Counted from the first letter of the stretch, positions 1 to 7,036 are shown. The stretch: DNA of 18,140 nucleotides from ZC4RG20 sp035760685 (GCA_035760685.1 DASTSM010000116.1:1-18140), one strand, 5' to 3'. Numbers and translations are program-made. Notes: generated from the letters alone by a model not told the origin.

Positions 1-1
1 G

Positions 2-883
2 AAGATCTTCTACACGAACTCGTCGAACGAGTACTGGCGCGGCTCGGCTGCCTTGACCCACGTCACGGTCGACGGCGCGCACGATGTCGTGCCGCCCCCG
101 AATGTGCGCATCTATCTCTTCGCCGGCACGCAGCACGTGCCCGCTGCGGCGGAGCCGCGCAAAGGCGCGGGCCGGGAGCTCCCGAATCCGAACGACTACC
201 GGTGGTTCCTGCGCGCGCTGCTCGACCGCATGGACGCTTGGATCGAGCGCGGCGAAGCGCCGCCCGACAGCCGCTATCCGACGCTGCGCGACGGAACCCT
301 CGTCGCGCGCGAAGCCTTACGCTTTCCGGCTCTGCCGAATACTCCGGTGCCGAGCCGGCTCAGGGGGCCGATGCGGCTCGATTTCGGTCCGCGGTTCCGC
401 GAGGATCGCGTCGCGACGAAGGAGCCGCCCGGCGTCGGCGCTCCGTTCGCGCTGCTGCTGCCGCAAGTCGACGCCGACGGCAACGAGACAGCGGGCTTGC
501 GCTCGCCCGAGCAGGCCGTGCCGCTCGCGACCTATACGGGCTGGAGCCTCTACGATCCGGCCGTCGGCCCCGCGGCGCGCCTCGTCGATCTGCAGGGCTC
601 GTACATCCCGTTCGCGGCCACGGCCGACGTGCGGGAAGCGGCGCGCGACCCGCGGCCCTCGATCGCGGAGCGCTACGCGACGCGCGAGCGCTACCTCGCG
701 CTCGTCGAGGCGCAGGCCGAGAAGCTCGCCGCCGACGGCTATCTGCTCGCGCGCGACGTGCCGGAGATCGTGCGGCGCGCCGGCGCTCGCTGGGATCGGA
801 CGGCAGGGGCCGAGCCGACTTCGGCCGCGGAGCCGACCTCCGCCGCGGAGCCGACCTCGGCCGTCGAGGCCCCTGCTCGCTGA
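2..883 (+). CDS. Alpha/beta-hydrolase-domain protein, C-terminal 293 residues (5' end outside window)
   Basis: The reading frame is open from base 2, and the visible protein begins KIFYTNSSNEYWRG, so the start codon lies upstream. The TTG at 53 is simply an internal Leu codon. The NSS-EYW block followed by NVRIYLFAGTQH (His at fragment residue 45) resembles the C-terminal part of the large alpha/beta-hydrolase-domain family (Abhydrolase_10 type), in which I infer that this His belongs to the catalytic site. Substrates of the family are mostly unknown. Residues from about 100 onward (RFREDRVATKEPPGVGAPFALLLPQVD) continue the family's conserved end. The extreme C terminus is an unusual AEPTSA tandem repeat that looks like a disordered tail added to the domain. 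No partner gene is visible upstream. The next gene starts 147 bp downstream with its own putative promoter. Family assignment is from motif memory, without alignment. Confidence 0.8.
   Translation, partial: KIFYTNSSNEYWRGSAALTHVTVDGAHDVVPPPNVRIYLFAGTQHVPAAAEPRKGAGRELPNPNDYRWFLRALLDRMDAWIERGEAPPDSRYPTLRDGTLVAREALRFPALPNTPVPSRLRGPMRLDFGPRFREDRVATKEPPGVGAPFALLLPQVDADGNETAGLRSPEQAVPLATYTGWSLYDPAVGPAARLVDLQGSYIPFAATADVREAARDPRPSIAERYATRERYLALVEAQAEKLAADGYLLARDVPEIVRRAGARWDRTAGAEPTSAAEPTSAAEPTSAVEAPAR
809..862 (+). repeat. Three tandem 18-bp units encoding AEPTSA
   Basis: Three consecutive in-frame 18-bp units (809-826, 827-844, 845-862) each encode (A)EPTSA at the end of the hydrolase gene. They differ only at a few bases (GCC/GCG at the first codon, ACT/ACC for Thr, TCG/TCC for Ser). 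The unit is a multiple of three, so copy-number change would lengthen or shorten the tail without a frameshift. Confidence 0.9.
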
Positions 884-893
884 GAGGAGCGGA

Positions 894-908
894 GGCGCCT
901 TCGGCGCC
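894..908 (+). other. Small GC hairpin after the hydrolase stop codon
   Basis: GGCGCC (894-899) and GGCGCC (903-908) flank a TTC loop, 10 bases after the stop codon at 881-883. A short TTTT run lies some way further on (within 910-930), not directly after the stem. It could be a weak terminator or a transcript-end stabiliser. The lack of an adjacent T tract keeps confidence low. Confidence 0.3.
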
Positions 909-991
909 GGGACGCGAGCCATCTTTTGTCATGTCGGGCTCAGGGCGGCGAGCCGGATGTGATCCATTTCAGCCTGGTCCGCCCCGTGTGC

Positions 992-1000
992 TGCTAGCCT
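992..1000 (+). promoter_or_regulatory. Extended -10 promoter candidate (TGC-TAGCCT)
   Basis: TGCTAGCCT matches the extended -10 form TGn-TAnnnT. It lies about 30 bases before the start codon of the coiled-coil gene, leaving room for a leader with an AAAGG ribosome site at 1021-1025. The same nine bases occur before the response-regulator gene (7711-7719). No clear -35 hexamer is visible. Confidence 0.4.
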
Positions 1001-1030
1001 CTCGCGCCGGGCAGGGAACGAAAGGCCGCC

Positions 1031-1657
1031 ATGAGTCGACACGCCGAGGATCGCGGTCCGAAGACGAGGCCGCTCCGAGCGTCCGCGGGCGAGCGCGACG
1101 AGCGCGACCCGCGAGACGAGCAAGACGAGCGGGACGCCGCGATCGAGCGCCTCGAGCGGCTGCTCGAGGAGGAGCGGCGGGCCGCCGTCGAGCTGCGCGA
1201 AGGCAACGACGCGTTGCGCTTCCAGCTTCAGGTGCTCGAGAAAGGCTATTCGAAGCAGCTTCAGGAAGCGAGGGCGGAGTGCGCGAACGCCGAGCAAGCG
1301 CTGGCTGTACAGCAAGCGCAATTCGCCGCGCTCGAGGCGGAGTGCCGGGAGACGATGCGGCTCTTGGCCGAGGCCCGCGCCTATTTCGATCGCATCGCGA
1401 CGGAGCGCGCGCGCGCCCCCGCTCGCCTCGCGCCGCGCGACGGCTGGGCCGCGGCACGGCCGCTCGACGACTCGGCGCCCCAGGCCGAAAGCACGATCAA
1501 TGAGCTCATCGCGGACGAGCACTGGGCGCGCCCGCCGTCCGAACGCGACGAGGCCCCCGACCGACGCGCCGTTCCAGCCGCCGAGGAGCCCGGGCAGAAT
1601 GAGATGATTGCGCCGGAGCTCGTGTTTCCCGCCGGCGACGACGGCGAGGAGGCTTAG
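1031..1657 (+). CDS. Charged coiled-coil protein of unknown function (208 aa)
   Basis: I do not recognise a named family. The start ATG at 1031 follows AAAGG with a 5-base gap. The protein has three parts: a highly charged N-terminal stretch (about 1-38, rich in Arg/Asp/Glu, with DERD and DEQDERD runs); a heptad-rich segment (about 38-130: IERLERLLEEERR, LRFQLQVLEKGYSKQL, QQAQFAALEAECRETMRLLAEARAYFDRI) that reads as a continuous coiled coil; and a C-terminal acidic, probably disordered tail. There is no signal peptide or membrane segment, so it is probably cytoplasmic. The cupin gene follows 65 bp downstream on the same strand and has its own strong ribosome site. The heptad pattern and ribosome site favour this frame over the competing antisense frame. 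The role is unknown; a structural or adaptor function would be inference. Confidence 0.7.
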   Translation: MSRHAEDRGPKTRPLRASAGERDERDPRDEQDERDAAIERLERLLEEERRAAVELREGNDALRFQLQVLEKGYSKQLQEARAECANAEQALAVQQAQFAALEAECRETMRLLAEARAYFDRIATERARAPARLAPRDGWAAARPLDDSAPQAESTINELIADEHWARPPSERDEAPDRRAVPAAEEPGQNEMIAPELVFPAGDDGEEA

Positions 1658-1722
1658 CCTAAGCGCTCGTGCGGCCCCCTCGCTCTTGTTCTTCGCGATT
1701 CGAGCGGCAAGGAGGAGGCTGA

Positions 1723-2238
1723 ATGAGACCCATCTTGAACATCGACGAAATCGAGCTCGAGCCGCGCCCCCCGATGTTCGCGCCGACCGGAGCGGCCGCG
1801 GAGCGCTTCGACGCGCGCATGGGCCAGATCGGCCAGCGCCTCGGCGCGCAGAAGCTCGGCTACAACGTGACGGCCGTGCCGGCGGGGAAGCGCGCATTTC
1901 CCTTTCATAGCCATATGGCGAACGAGGAAATGTTTTTCGTCCTCGAGGGCAGCGGAGAGGTCCGGATCGGCGGCGAGACCTATCCGATTCGACGCGGCGA
2001 CGTCATCGCGTGCCCGCCCGGCGACCGCGGCACCGCGCATCAGATCGTGAACACGGGCGACGTGGAGCTGCGCTATCTCGCCGTCAGCACGAAGATCTCG
2101 CCCGAGGTCTGCGAGTACCCGGACTCGGACAAGTACGGCGTGCTCGCCGAGACGCGGAGCTCGGTCGACGGCAAGATAAGCATGTTCCGCGCGATCGGGC
2201 GGGCTCGCGACAGCTTGAGCTACTGGGAAGGCGAGTAA
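1723..2238 (+). CDS. Single-domain cupin protein (171 aa)
   Basis: The protein is a small beta-barrel of the cupin superfamily. Motif 1 is seen as FHSHMANEEMFFVLEGSGEVRIG (His62, His64, Glu68 or Glu69). Motif 2 is GDVIACPPGDRGTAHQIVNTG (His106). Together these give the usual 3-His/1-Glu metal site, so a metal-dependent isomerase, dioxygenase or sugar-binding role is possible, but substrate cannot be deduced. The HSHMANEE and YPIRRGD sequences fit the Cupin_2 group. A very strong ribosome site (AAGGAGGAGG) ends a few bases before ATG 1723 and fixes the start. It ends just before a GC hairpin shared with the convergent dehydrogenase gene. The C-terminal part (about 120-171, with SPEVCEYPDSDKYGV and a final SYWEGE) is not standard cupin core and may cap the barrel. 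Confidence 0.9.
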   Translation: MRPILNIDEIELEPRPPMFAPTGAAAERFDARMGQIGQRLGAQKLGYNVTAVPAGKRAFPFHSHMANEEMFFVLEGSGEVRIGGETYPIRRGDVIACPPGDRGTAHQIVNTGDVELRYLAVSTKISPEVCEYPDSDKYGVLAETRSSVDGKISMFRAIGRARDSLSYWEGE

Positions 2239-2240
2239 GC

Positions 2241-2266
2241 CGGCGCCCGCCCGCCCACGGGCGCCG
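2241..2266. terminator. Bidirectional GC hairpin between convergent genes
   Basis: CGGCGCCCG (2241-2249) and CGGGCGCCG (2258-2266) form a perfect 9-bp stem with an 8-base loop. It starts two bases after the cupin stop codon and lies 32 bases past the stop of the opposing dehydrogenase gene. The convergent position supports a terminator for both genes, but there is no T tract on either side, so it may only slow or protect transcripts. Confidence 0.5.
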
Positions 2267-2297
2267 CGGACGAGCACAGGGAGCGAGCGGCGGAACG

Positions 2298-4442
2298 TCA
2301 ATCCCGCCGCTCGCGCTCGGGCAATGCGAACACGTAGAGCGCGTTGCCGCTGCGCGGATCGTGGATCTCGGGCGCGAGCAGACCCGGGATCAGGCGCGGG
2401 CTGCCGCCGCCGAGGCCGGCGCTCACGGCGACGTATTGCCGCCCGTTCACGCTGTAGGTCAGCGGGAAGCCCTGGACGGACGTCGCGAGGCGCGTCTCCC
2501 AGAGCACTTTGCCCGTGTCGGCGTCGAGCGCGCGGAAGCGCCGGTCCATGTCGCCGACGAAGACGAGGCCGCCGTCGGTCGAGAGCACGGAGGTCAGGAA
2601 CGGCGCGCGCTGCTCGATGGACCAGACCTCGTCGAGCGTCTCGATGTCGAACGCCGCGAGCTTGCCGAGCTTGCCGTCGGTGCCGGGCATCTCGTAGAAG
2701 CGGCGGTCCGCGCCCGCGCTGCCGCCGCCCGGCTCGAGCTTGACCTCGCGCGCGCGCATCGAGAGGCAGGTCTGGCTCAGCGGCACGATCAGACGCTTGC
2801 CGCGCGGATCGTAGGACATCGCGGGCCAGTCCTTGCCGCCGGCCGAGCTCGGGCACGCGTCGATCCACTCGCCGATCTTCTGGTTCGCGATGTCGTCGCG
2901 GTACTTCGGCTCGCCGGTCTCGGGGTCGACGGATTGGTAGACGTTCTGGAACACCGTCTCCTTGTGGCCGAGGTACTCGCTCGTGGCGCGGTCGAACTTC
3001 CAGAGGATGCCGGGCTTGCCCACGGTGAACACGAGCTTGCGTCCGCCGTCGTCGACGAGCACGCGCTCGAACACCTCGTCGAGATCGAGCGACTCGCCGG
3101 GCGCGTGCTGGCGGTACCAGGCGAGCGAGCCGTCGGCCGCACGCAGCGCGAGCGTCGTGTTCGTGTAGAGCTCCTTGTCGGCGGCCGTGTTGCCGCGGCT
3201 CACGGCCATCCACGGCTTCGCCTGCGCGACGCCCCAGTACGTGAGGCCGAGCTCAGGGTCGTAGCTGCCCGTGATCCACGTCTCGCCGCCGGCGCGATAG
3301 AGATCCGGGAGGTTGCCCCAGGTGTCGGCGCCGGGCTCGACGCCCGTCGCGATCGTGTCGAAGCGCCAGAGCTCGTGGCCGTCCTTGACGTCGTAGGCGG
3401 AGATGAAGCACTTCTGCTTGCGGAAGCGCGTGCAGCCGCCGAGCCCCTGAATGACGGTGCCGTTGACGACGAGCGGGCCGCTCGACGTCTGGAAGTCGCC
3501 GTCGCTGCGGTCGCCGATGACCGTTTCCCAGAGCTTCTGTCCCGTGTGCGCGTCGAGCGCTATGAGGCGCGCATCGCTCGTCGCGAAGATGATCGAGCTC
3601 TCGTAGATCGCGAGACCGCGCATCGCGCTGATGCCGCCGGCGGCGGGGCCGGCATGATGCTCCCAGATGAGCTCGCCGGTCGCCGCGTCGAGCGCCTGCA
3701 CGGTGTTGTCCGTGTTGTCGAGGTACATGATGCCGTCGTGCACGATCGGCGCGGGCTCGTTGGCGCCGCCCTCGCTCATGGCCCATTGCCAGACGAGGCG
3801 CAGATCGTCGACGTTGCCGCGGTCGATCTGTGCGAGGGCGCTGTGGCTCCACGCGGAGTAGTTGCCGCGCAGCATGATCCAGTCGTTCGGATCGGGATCG
3901 CGGAGCATCGCGTCGGTCACGGGGCGGAAGTGCTCGACGCGCCCGGCGACCGTGACTCCGGTCGGGCGATTCGCCGTGCTCGCCGCGCCTCCGGGGCCGC
4001 CGGCCGGGCCCGAGGCGAGCGCGGCGCGCAGCGGCTCCGGCAGCTGCCCGGTCGCGATCGCGCCGATCGTGACGGCGCTCGACGCGTCGAGCGAAGCGGC
4101 GCCCGGCTCCGCGCCGTTCGCCTCGAGCAGGAAGGCCGCGAGATTGAGATAGCTCTGCGCGCCGAGGCTGCCCGGGTTCGCGGGCGGCGGCGGCATCGCC
4201 GCGGAGATGAAGGCGACGAGCTGGGCGACCGTCCGCTCTCGCCAAGCGGCGAAGAAGTCGCTGCCCGTCAGCGGCCTCGCCTCGTTGTTGCCGCGAAGAT
4301 CGCGCAAGTGGCAGCCGGCGCAGTTCGCGAGATACGACGTCCGGCCCGCGGCCGCTTGCTCGGCCGTGAAGGGGCCCGTCGCCGCGAAGGCGTTGCCGGC
4401 GAGGGCGGCGATCGAGAGCGCCGAAAGACGAAGCACGCGCAT
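2298..4442 (-). CDS. PQQ-type dehydrogenase with N-terminal cytochrome c domain (714 aa)
   Basis: This is an exported quinohemoprotein-like oxidoreductase, expected to oxidise an alcohol or related substrate in the periplasm and pass electrons through its own heme. Residues 1-20 form a signal peptide (cleavage after AFA). A cytochrome c domain follows, with Cys41-Ala-Gly-Cys44-His45 and likely axial Met83 in AAMPPPP. From about residue 185 comes an eight-bladed quinoprotein propeller with repeated blade ends such as ALDAATGELIWE, ALDAHTGQKLWE and ALDADTGKVLWE. The candidate catalytic Asp is Asp422 (ADKELYTNTT). The methanol-dehydrogenase vicinal Cys-Cys is absent, and by eye the usual metal-ligand Asn is replaced by Gln407 and the usual Glu is not evident; Cys337 and Cys345 sit near that position. 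The start at 4442 follows GAGGAG; open frame further upstream is shadow. It lies 35 bp downstream of the CHRD gene on the same strand, probably co-transcribed. Substrate is unknown. Confidence 0.9.
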   Translation of the reverse strand: MRVLRLSALSIAALAGNAFAATGPFTAEQAAAGRTSYLANCAGCHLRDLRGNNEARPLTGSDFFAAWRERTVAQLVAFISAAMPPPPANPGSLGAQSYLNLAAFLLEANGAEPGAASLDASSAVTIGAIATGQLPEPLRAALASGPAGGPGGAASTANRPTGVTVAGRVEHFRPVTDAMLRDPDPNDWIMLRGNYSAWSHSALAQIDRGNVDDLRLVWQWAMSEGGANEPAPIVHDGIMYLDNTDNTVQALDAATGELIWEHHAGPAAGGISAMRGLAIYESSIIFATSDARLIALDAHTGQKLWETVIGDRSDGDFQTSSGPLVVNGTVIQGLGGCTRFRKQKCFISAYDVKDGHELWRFDTIATGVEPGADTWGNLPDLYRAGGETWITGSYDPELGLTYWGVAQAKPWMAVSRGNTAADKELYTNTTLALRAADGSLAWYRQHAPGESLDLDEVFERVLVDDGGRKLVFTVGKPGILWKFDRATSEYLGHKETVFQNVYQSVDPETGEPKYRDDIANQKIGEWIDACPSSAGGKDWPAMSYDPRGKRLIVPLSQTCLSMRAREVKLEPGGGSAGADRRFYEMPGTDGKLGKLAAFDIETLDEVWSIEQRAPFLTSVLSTDGGLVFVGDMDRRFRALDADTGKVLWETRLATSVQGFPLTYSVNGRQYVAVSAGLGGGSPRLIPGLLAPEIHDPRSGNALYVFALPERERRD

Positions 4443-4477
4443 GCGATTTCTCCTCGCTTTGATTCCGATCGTGCCGC

Positions 4478-4906
4478 TCAGGGCAGCAGCCAGCCCCAGA
4501 GGTTGCCGTCGGGCGCGCTCTTGCTGTCGATCTGGATGTAGAGACGGCCGGCGCGAAGCGCTGCGATCTGCTCGTCGGAGAGGTCGATCGATGCAGAAAG
4601 CGATCCGGCGACGTCCTGCGTCACCTCGATCGGCGCGACGGCGCCGCCGCGCACGCCCGTGACGGGGCCGGCCCGCAGCTCGGCCGTCGTCGCGGCCCCG
4701 TGCAGCCCTTCGAAGCTGCCCATGATCTCGAGCTTGCGGCCGTGCAGCACCGCCGACGCCTGGCCCGAGCCCGTGACGGCGGCCGCCGTGGCGGCGTCGA
4801 TCGGAACCCTCGCGAGCCTCGCCCTCCACGCATCGTCTTTCGCGAGCCCCGGCACGGCCGCGAGAAGCGCGAAGCCGACGGCGGCGGCGCGGATCAGTGT
4901 CCCCAT
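4478..4906 (-). CDS. Secreted CHRD-domain protein (142 aa)
   Basis: This is a small exported protein. A signal peptide (1-22, ending AVPGLA) is followed by one CHRD domain: ASAVLHGRKLEIMGSFEGL, then TTAELRAGPVTGVRGGAVAPIEV, SGSLSASIDLSDEQIAALRAGRLYIQI-like blocks and the closing APDGNLWGWLLP. Each of these is typical of CHRD repeats, first described in chordin and common in bacterial secreted proteins of unknown function. The ATG at 4906 follows GGGGGAGG with good spacing, which fixes the start. The gene comes first in a two-gene unit with the PQQ-type dehydrogenase, with a 35-bp gap, so it may act as a partner, scaffold or substrate-binding protein for that enzyme (inference). A promoter-like sequence sits 28-57 bp upstream and partly overlaps the GGGGTCAGA repeat. 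Confidence 0.88.
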   Translation of the reverse strand: MGTLIRAAAVGFALLAAVPGLAKDDAWRARLARVPIDAATAAAVTGSGQASAVLHGRKLEIMGSFEGLHGAATTAELRAGPVTGVRGGAVAPIEVTQDVAGSLSASIDLSDEQIAALRAGRLYIQIDSKSAPDGNLWGWLLP

Positions 4907-4933
4907 GTTCCTCCCCCGAGTCGTTTCCGCCGG

Positions 4934-4963
4934 ACTATATACCAAAGGAAAAATGGGGTCAGA
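4934..4963 (-). promoter_or_regulatory. Promoter candidate for the CHRD/PQQ dehydrogenase unit
   Basis: Read on the minus strand, TCTGAC (4963-4958) and TATAGT (4939-4934) are separated by 18 bp and lie just upstream of the CHRD ribosome site. The -10 match is good and is the most AT-rich spot nearby. The -35 match is partial and lies inside the 4948-4974 palindrome. Confidence 0.45.
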
Positions 4964-5123
4964 CCCCATTTTTCTGCGCGCAGCGAAAATGCGGTCGGAG
5001 CCGATCTTCCTCGCCGAGGGAGTCCGAAAAACGGGGTCAGAGCCGATCTTATTGGCCGGGGGAATGCGGTGCAGCCTTGGAATTCGGCTCTGACCCCGAT
5101 TGCGGAAATTCAGCTCTGACCCC
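4948..5123. repeat. Cluster of GGGGTCAGA-type inverted repeats
   Basis: Five related copies lie in one 227-bp intergenic gap. (a) 4948-4974 is a perfect palindrome: GAAAAATGGGGTC, a single central A, then the reverse complement. (b) 4992-5008 is a degenerate copy (CGGTCGGAGCCGATCTT). (c) 5032-5050 is CGGGGTCAGAGCCGATCTT. (d) 5084-5098 is TCGGCTCTGACCCCG, the exact 15-bp reverse complement of 5032-5046. (e) 5112-5123 is AGCTCTGACCCC. Similar GGGGTCAGAGCC sequences are, to my knowledge, common dispersed repeats in beta- and gammaproteobacteria and often accompany REP-associated (Y1/RAYT-type) transposases; none is in this window. The pair (c)/(d) could form a 15-bp stem with a 37-base loop. Copy (a) has A/T runs on both sides and could act as a terminator for the upstream VWA gene. 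Confidence 0.85.
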
Positions 5124-5133
5124 AGTTTCGTCG

Positions 5134-6327
5134 TCAGAACTTGGGGCCCGACTCGTAGTGCAGGCCCTTCTCGGCGGCCTGGGCGCGCACCGTCTCGTAG
5201 AGCTTCTGGTCGAGCGACTCCTTGGCGCCGCCGCGCGCCTCGAGCTTCTGCTCGATGTAGTCGTCGCGCTGCTTGGCGAGCGAGGCGATCTGCTGCTGGA
5301 GGCGCTCGCGCTCGGCCGCCTTCTGCGCGACGACCGCCTCGCGCTGCTCGGGCGTCAAGCTCCTGAGCGAGGGCGGAAGCTCCGCCTCGGGCACGGCCGC
5401 GACCTCCGCGGTTCCCGCCGCAGCGTCGGCGACGAGATCGTGCTCGCCGGCCAGGTTCTCGGCGCCGCTCGCCGTCGAGTTGAAGACGCCGCGCCGCGCG
5501 AGCGCGGCCGGAGAGGCGCTGACAGAGAGCTTGTGCGTCGCTTCGACCTTGCGCTTCATGGCGGCCTGATCTTCGGCGCTGCCGTAGTAGAGCCGCGTCG
5601 CATCGAGCGCTGCCGAGAGCTTCGCGATCTCGGGATCGAACGGCGTGTCGATGGCGACGCCGCTGCCGGCTTGCTCGACGCGGAAGTAGCGGCCCTGGCC
5701 GAGCGACGCGATGCGCTGCCAAGGCGCGACGGTCTCGGCGACGGCGCCGCACTGGATCGTGTTGACGACGATGCCTTTCGCCCTCGCGGCCGCGACGACC
5801 TCGGGGTACTTGCGGTCGCCCGGATAGTCCATGTGCGGCGGCGCGTCGCCGACGAGAAAGATGACCTTGTAGCTCGACGGATCTCGGCTCCACGACAGCC
5901 GGGTCACGGCGTCGTCGAGCGCCTGGTTCACGCTCTCGGGGCCGTCGCCGCCGCCGTCGGCCGCGAAGTCGACGAGCGCCGCATAGACCGAGTCGATGTC
6001 CTCGTCGAGATCGACGAGCTTCGTGACGTAGCTGTCGCCCCGATCGCGATAGCCGACGAGGCCGATCCGGATCTCGGGCGCCGGCGTCGCCTGCGCCATC
6101 GTCGTCGCGATGGACCAGATCTTTTCCTTCGCGGTGCCGATGAGCCCGCCCATGCTGCCCGTCGTGTCGAGCACGAAGGCGACCTCGACTTTCGGGCGGT
6201 TCTGCCCGGGCGCGGGCGGCACGAACGCGGCGGCGTCGTCCTCGGCGCGGCCGCGGAACGCGGGGTAGACGGCCACGGCCGCGACGGTCGCCGCGAGCAG
6301 GGCCAGAGTCAACGATTTCGCTTGCAT
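5134..6327 (-). CDS. Exported von Willebrand factor A (VWA) domain protein (397 aa)
   Basis: The N terminus (MQAKSLTLALLAATVAAVAV) is a signal peptide or membrane anchor. The VWA fold starts at about residue 46 (KVEVAFVLDTTGSMGG). The metal-ion-dependent adhesion site is Asp54-Thr-Thr-Gly-Ser58, a DxTxS variant of the usual DxSxS. Later blocks IGLVGYRDRGDSYVT, GGGDGPESVNQALDDAV and KVIFLVGDAPPHMDYPGD complete a Rossmann-like VWA domain to about residue 220. The rest is helical and charged (about 325-385: LTPEQREAVVAQKAAERERLQQQIASL, DDYIEQKLEARGGAK), probably a coiled coil. ATG 6327 has AGGAGA upstream; the longer open frame to 6663 lacks support. It is the third gene behind the PspA-like and membrane-protein genes (64-bp gap). 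A role in periplasmic protein-protein or metal-dependent binding is inferred. Confidence 0.9.
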   Translation of the reverse strand: MQAKSLTLALLAATVAAVAVYPAFRGRAEDDAAAFVPPAPGQNRPKVEVAFVLDTTGSMGGLIGTAKEKIWSIATTMAQATPAPEIRIGLVGYRDRGDSYVTKLVDLDEDIDSVYAALVDFAADGGGDGPESVNQALDDAVTRLSWSRDPSSYKVIFLVGDAPPHMDYPGDRKYPEVVAAARAKGIVVNTIQCGAVAETVAPWQRIASLGQGRYFRVEQAGSGVAIDTPFDPEIAKLSAALDATRLYYGSAEDQAAMKRKVEATHKLSVSASPAALARRGVFNSTASGAENLAGEHDLVADAAAGTAEVAAVPEAELPPSLRSLTPEQREAVVAQKAAERERLQQQIASLAKQRDDYIEQKLEARGGAKESLDQKLYETVRAQAAEKGLHYESGPKF

Positions 6328-6391
6328 GATCTTCGATCTCCTCTTGACGTGAAGCCCGCGGGCTTCTCCTGAACCTCTAGGAACTCCGCGA

Positions 6392-7036
6392 TCAGCGGCT
6401 CGCCGCGGCGATTCTGCGCAGCGCCGCCTCGGCAGCCCGGTGCGCGCGCTCGAAGGCCTGCGCGTCGACGTCGGCCCGCGCGGCGACGTCGGCCCGCGCG
6501 CCGACACGAGCCGACCCGGCAACGTCCGCGGGATCGAGGCCGAGTGCGCGCGTTCCGTGCCCGCGCCGCACGGAGGGCATCGCCGCGACGAGCGCCTGCA
6601 CGAGGAAGAAGCACCAGAGCGCGACCAGCGCGCTGCCCGTGCGCACGCCGGCCCAGAGCCCAAATGCGGTTCCGAGCGCGGCGAGCGCGAGGTCGGCGAC
6701 GGCCGGCAGCGGGCTCGAGCAGAACGAGAGCGAGCGCAGGACGGACACCATGCCGACGTGGATCAGCAGGTAGACGCCGAGCGGAGGATGCAGAAGCCAG
6801 GCGAGCGCCGCGCCTCCGGACCACGCGGCGACGGCGGTCACGCCTCCCGGCCGCCGGCCGCGCTCCGCGAGCAGCCAGAGCAGATACGCGAGGCCGAGCG
6901 CCGCGACGGTGCCGCGCAGCGCGGCCGCGGGTCCCGCGACGAGCGAGAAGGCCGCGAGCAGCGCGGCGCCCGCGACGCTGAGCGCGGCCGCCGCGACGAG
7001 ACCGTCCGCGAAGGACGGACGTCCTGCGCGGCTCAT
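6392..7036 (-). CDS. Polytopic membrane protein with cytosolic-type C-terminal helix (214 aa)
   Basis: I do not recognise a named family. Hydrophobic stretches at about 12-34, 38-58, 66-83, 86-105, 113-131 and 135-155 suggest six membrane helices rich in Ala/Leu/Gly. After residue 156 comes a soluble, charged tail with two copies of a six-residue ARADVA-type unit and an amphipathic helix (FERAHRAAEAALRRIAAA). ATG 7036 overlaps the stop codon of the PspA-like gene as ATGA, implying translational coupling and a joint function. The VWA gene follows after 64 bp. It may anchor the PspA-like protein to the membrane or relay a signal to the exported VWA protein; both ideas are inference. Confidence 0.75.
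   Translation of the reverse strand: MSRAGRPSFADGLVAAAALSVAGAALLAAFSLVAGPAAALRGTVAALGLAYLLWLLAERGRRPGGVTAVAAWSGGAALAWLLHPPLGVYLLIHVGMVSVLRSLSFCSSPLPAVADLALAALGTAFGLWAGVRTGSALVALWCFFLVQALVAAMPSVRRGHGTRALGLDPADVAGSARVGARADVAARADVDAQAFERAHRAAEAALRRIAAASR
6466..6499. repeat. 18-bp tandem duplication in membrane-protein C-terminal tail
   Basis: CGACGTCGGCCCGCGC occurs at 6466-6481 and again at 6484-6499, giving an 18-bp period that encodes consecutive ARADVA / ARADVD units on the minus strand. Like the AEPTSA repeat near 809-862, it has a six-codon period and lies in a disordered-looking C terminus. Confidence 0.85.

Noticed and set aside
2010..4541. Long plus-strand open frame (843 codons) opposite the PQQ-type dehydrogenase
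   Set aside because: It has low-complexity Arg/Ala/Glu composition with no domain, and it mirrors the codon bias of the real minus-strand gene, which has a signal peptide, heme motif and propeller repeats.
4948..5123. CRISPR-like array
   Set aside because: The repeats are short, in both orientations and unevenly spaced, with no uniform spacers; they fit dispersed inverted repeats instead.
4907..5893. Upstream extension of the CHRD frame on the minus strand
   Set aside because: It crosses the repeat cluster and the VWA gene, while ATG 4906 has a strong ribosome site and starts a clear signal peptide.
4897..6372. Long plus-strand open frame opposite the VWA gene
   Set aside because: The protein is dominated by Arg/Leu/Asp/Glu antisense patterns with no recognisable motif; the minus-strand VWA frame has MIDAS and a signal peptide.
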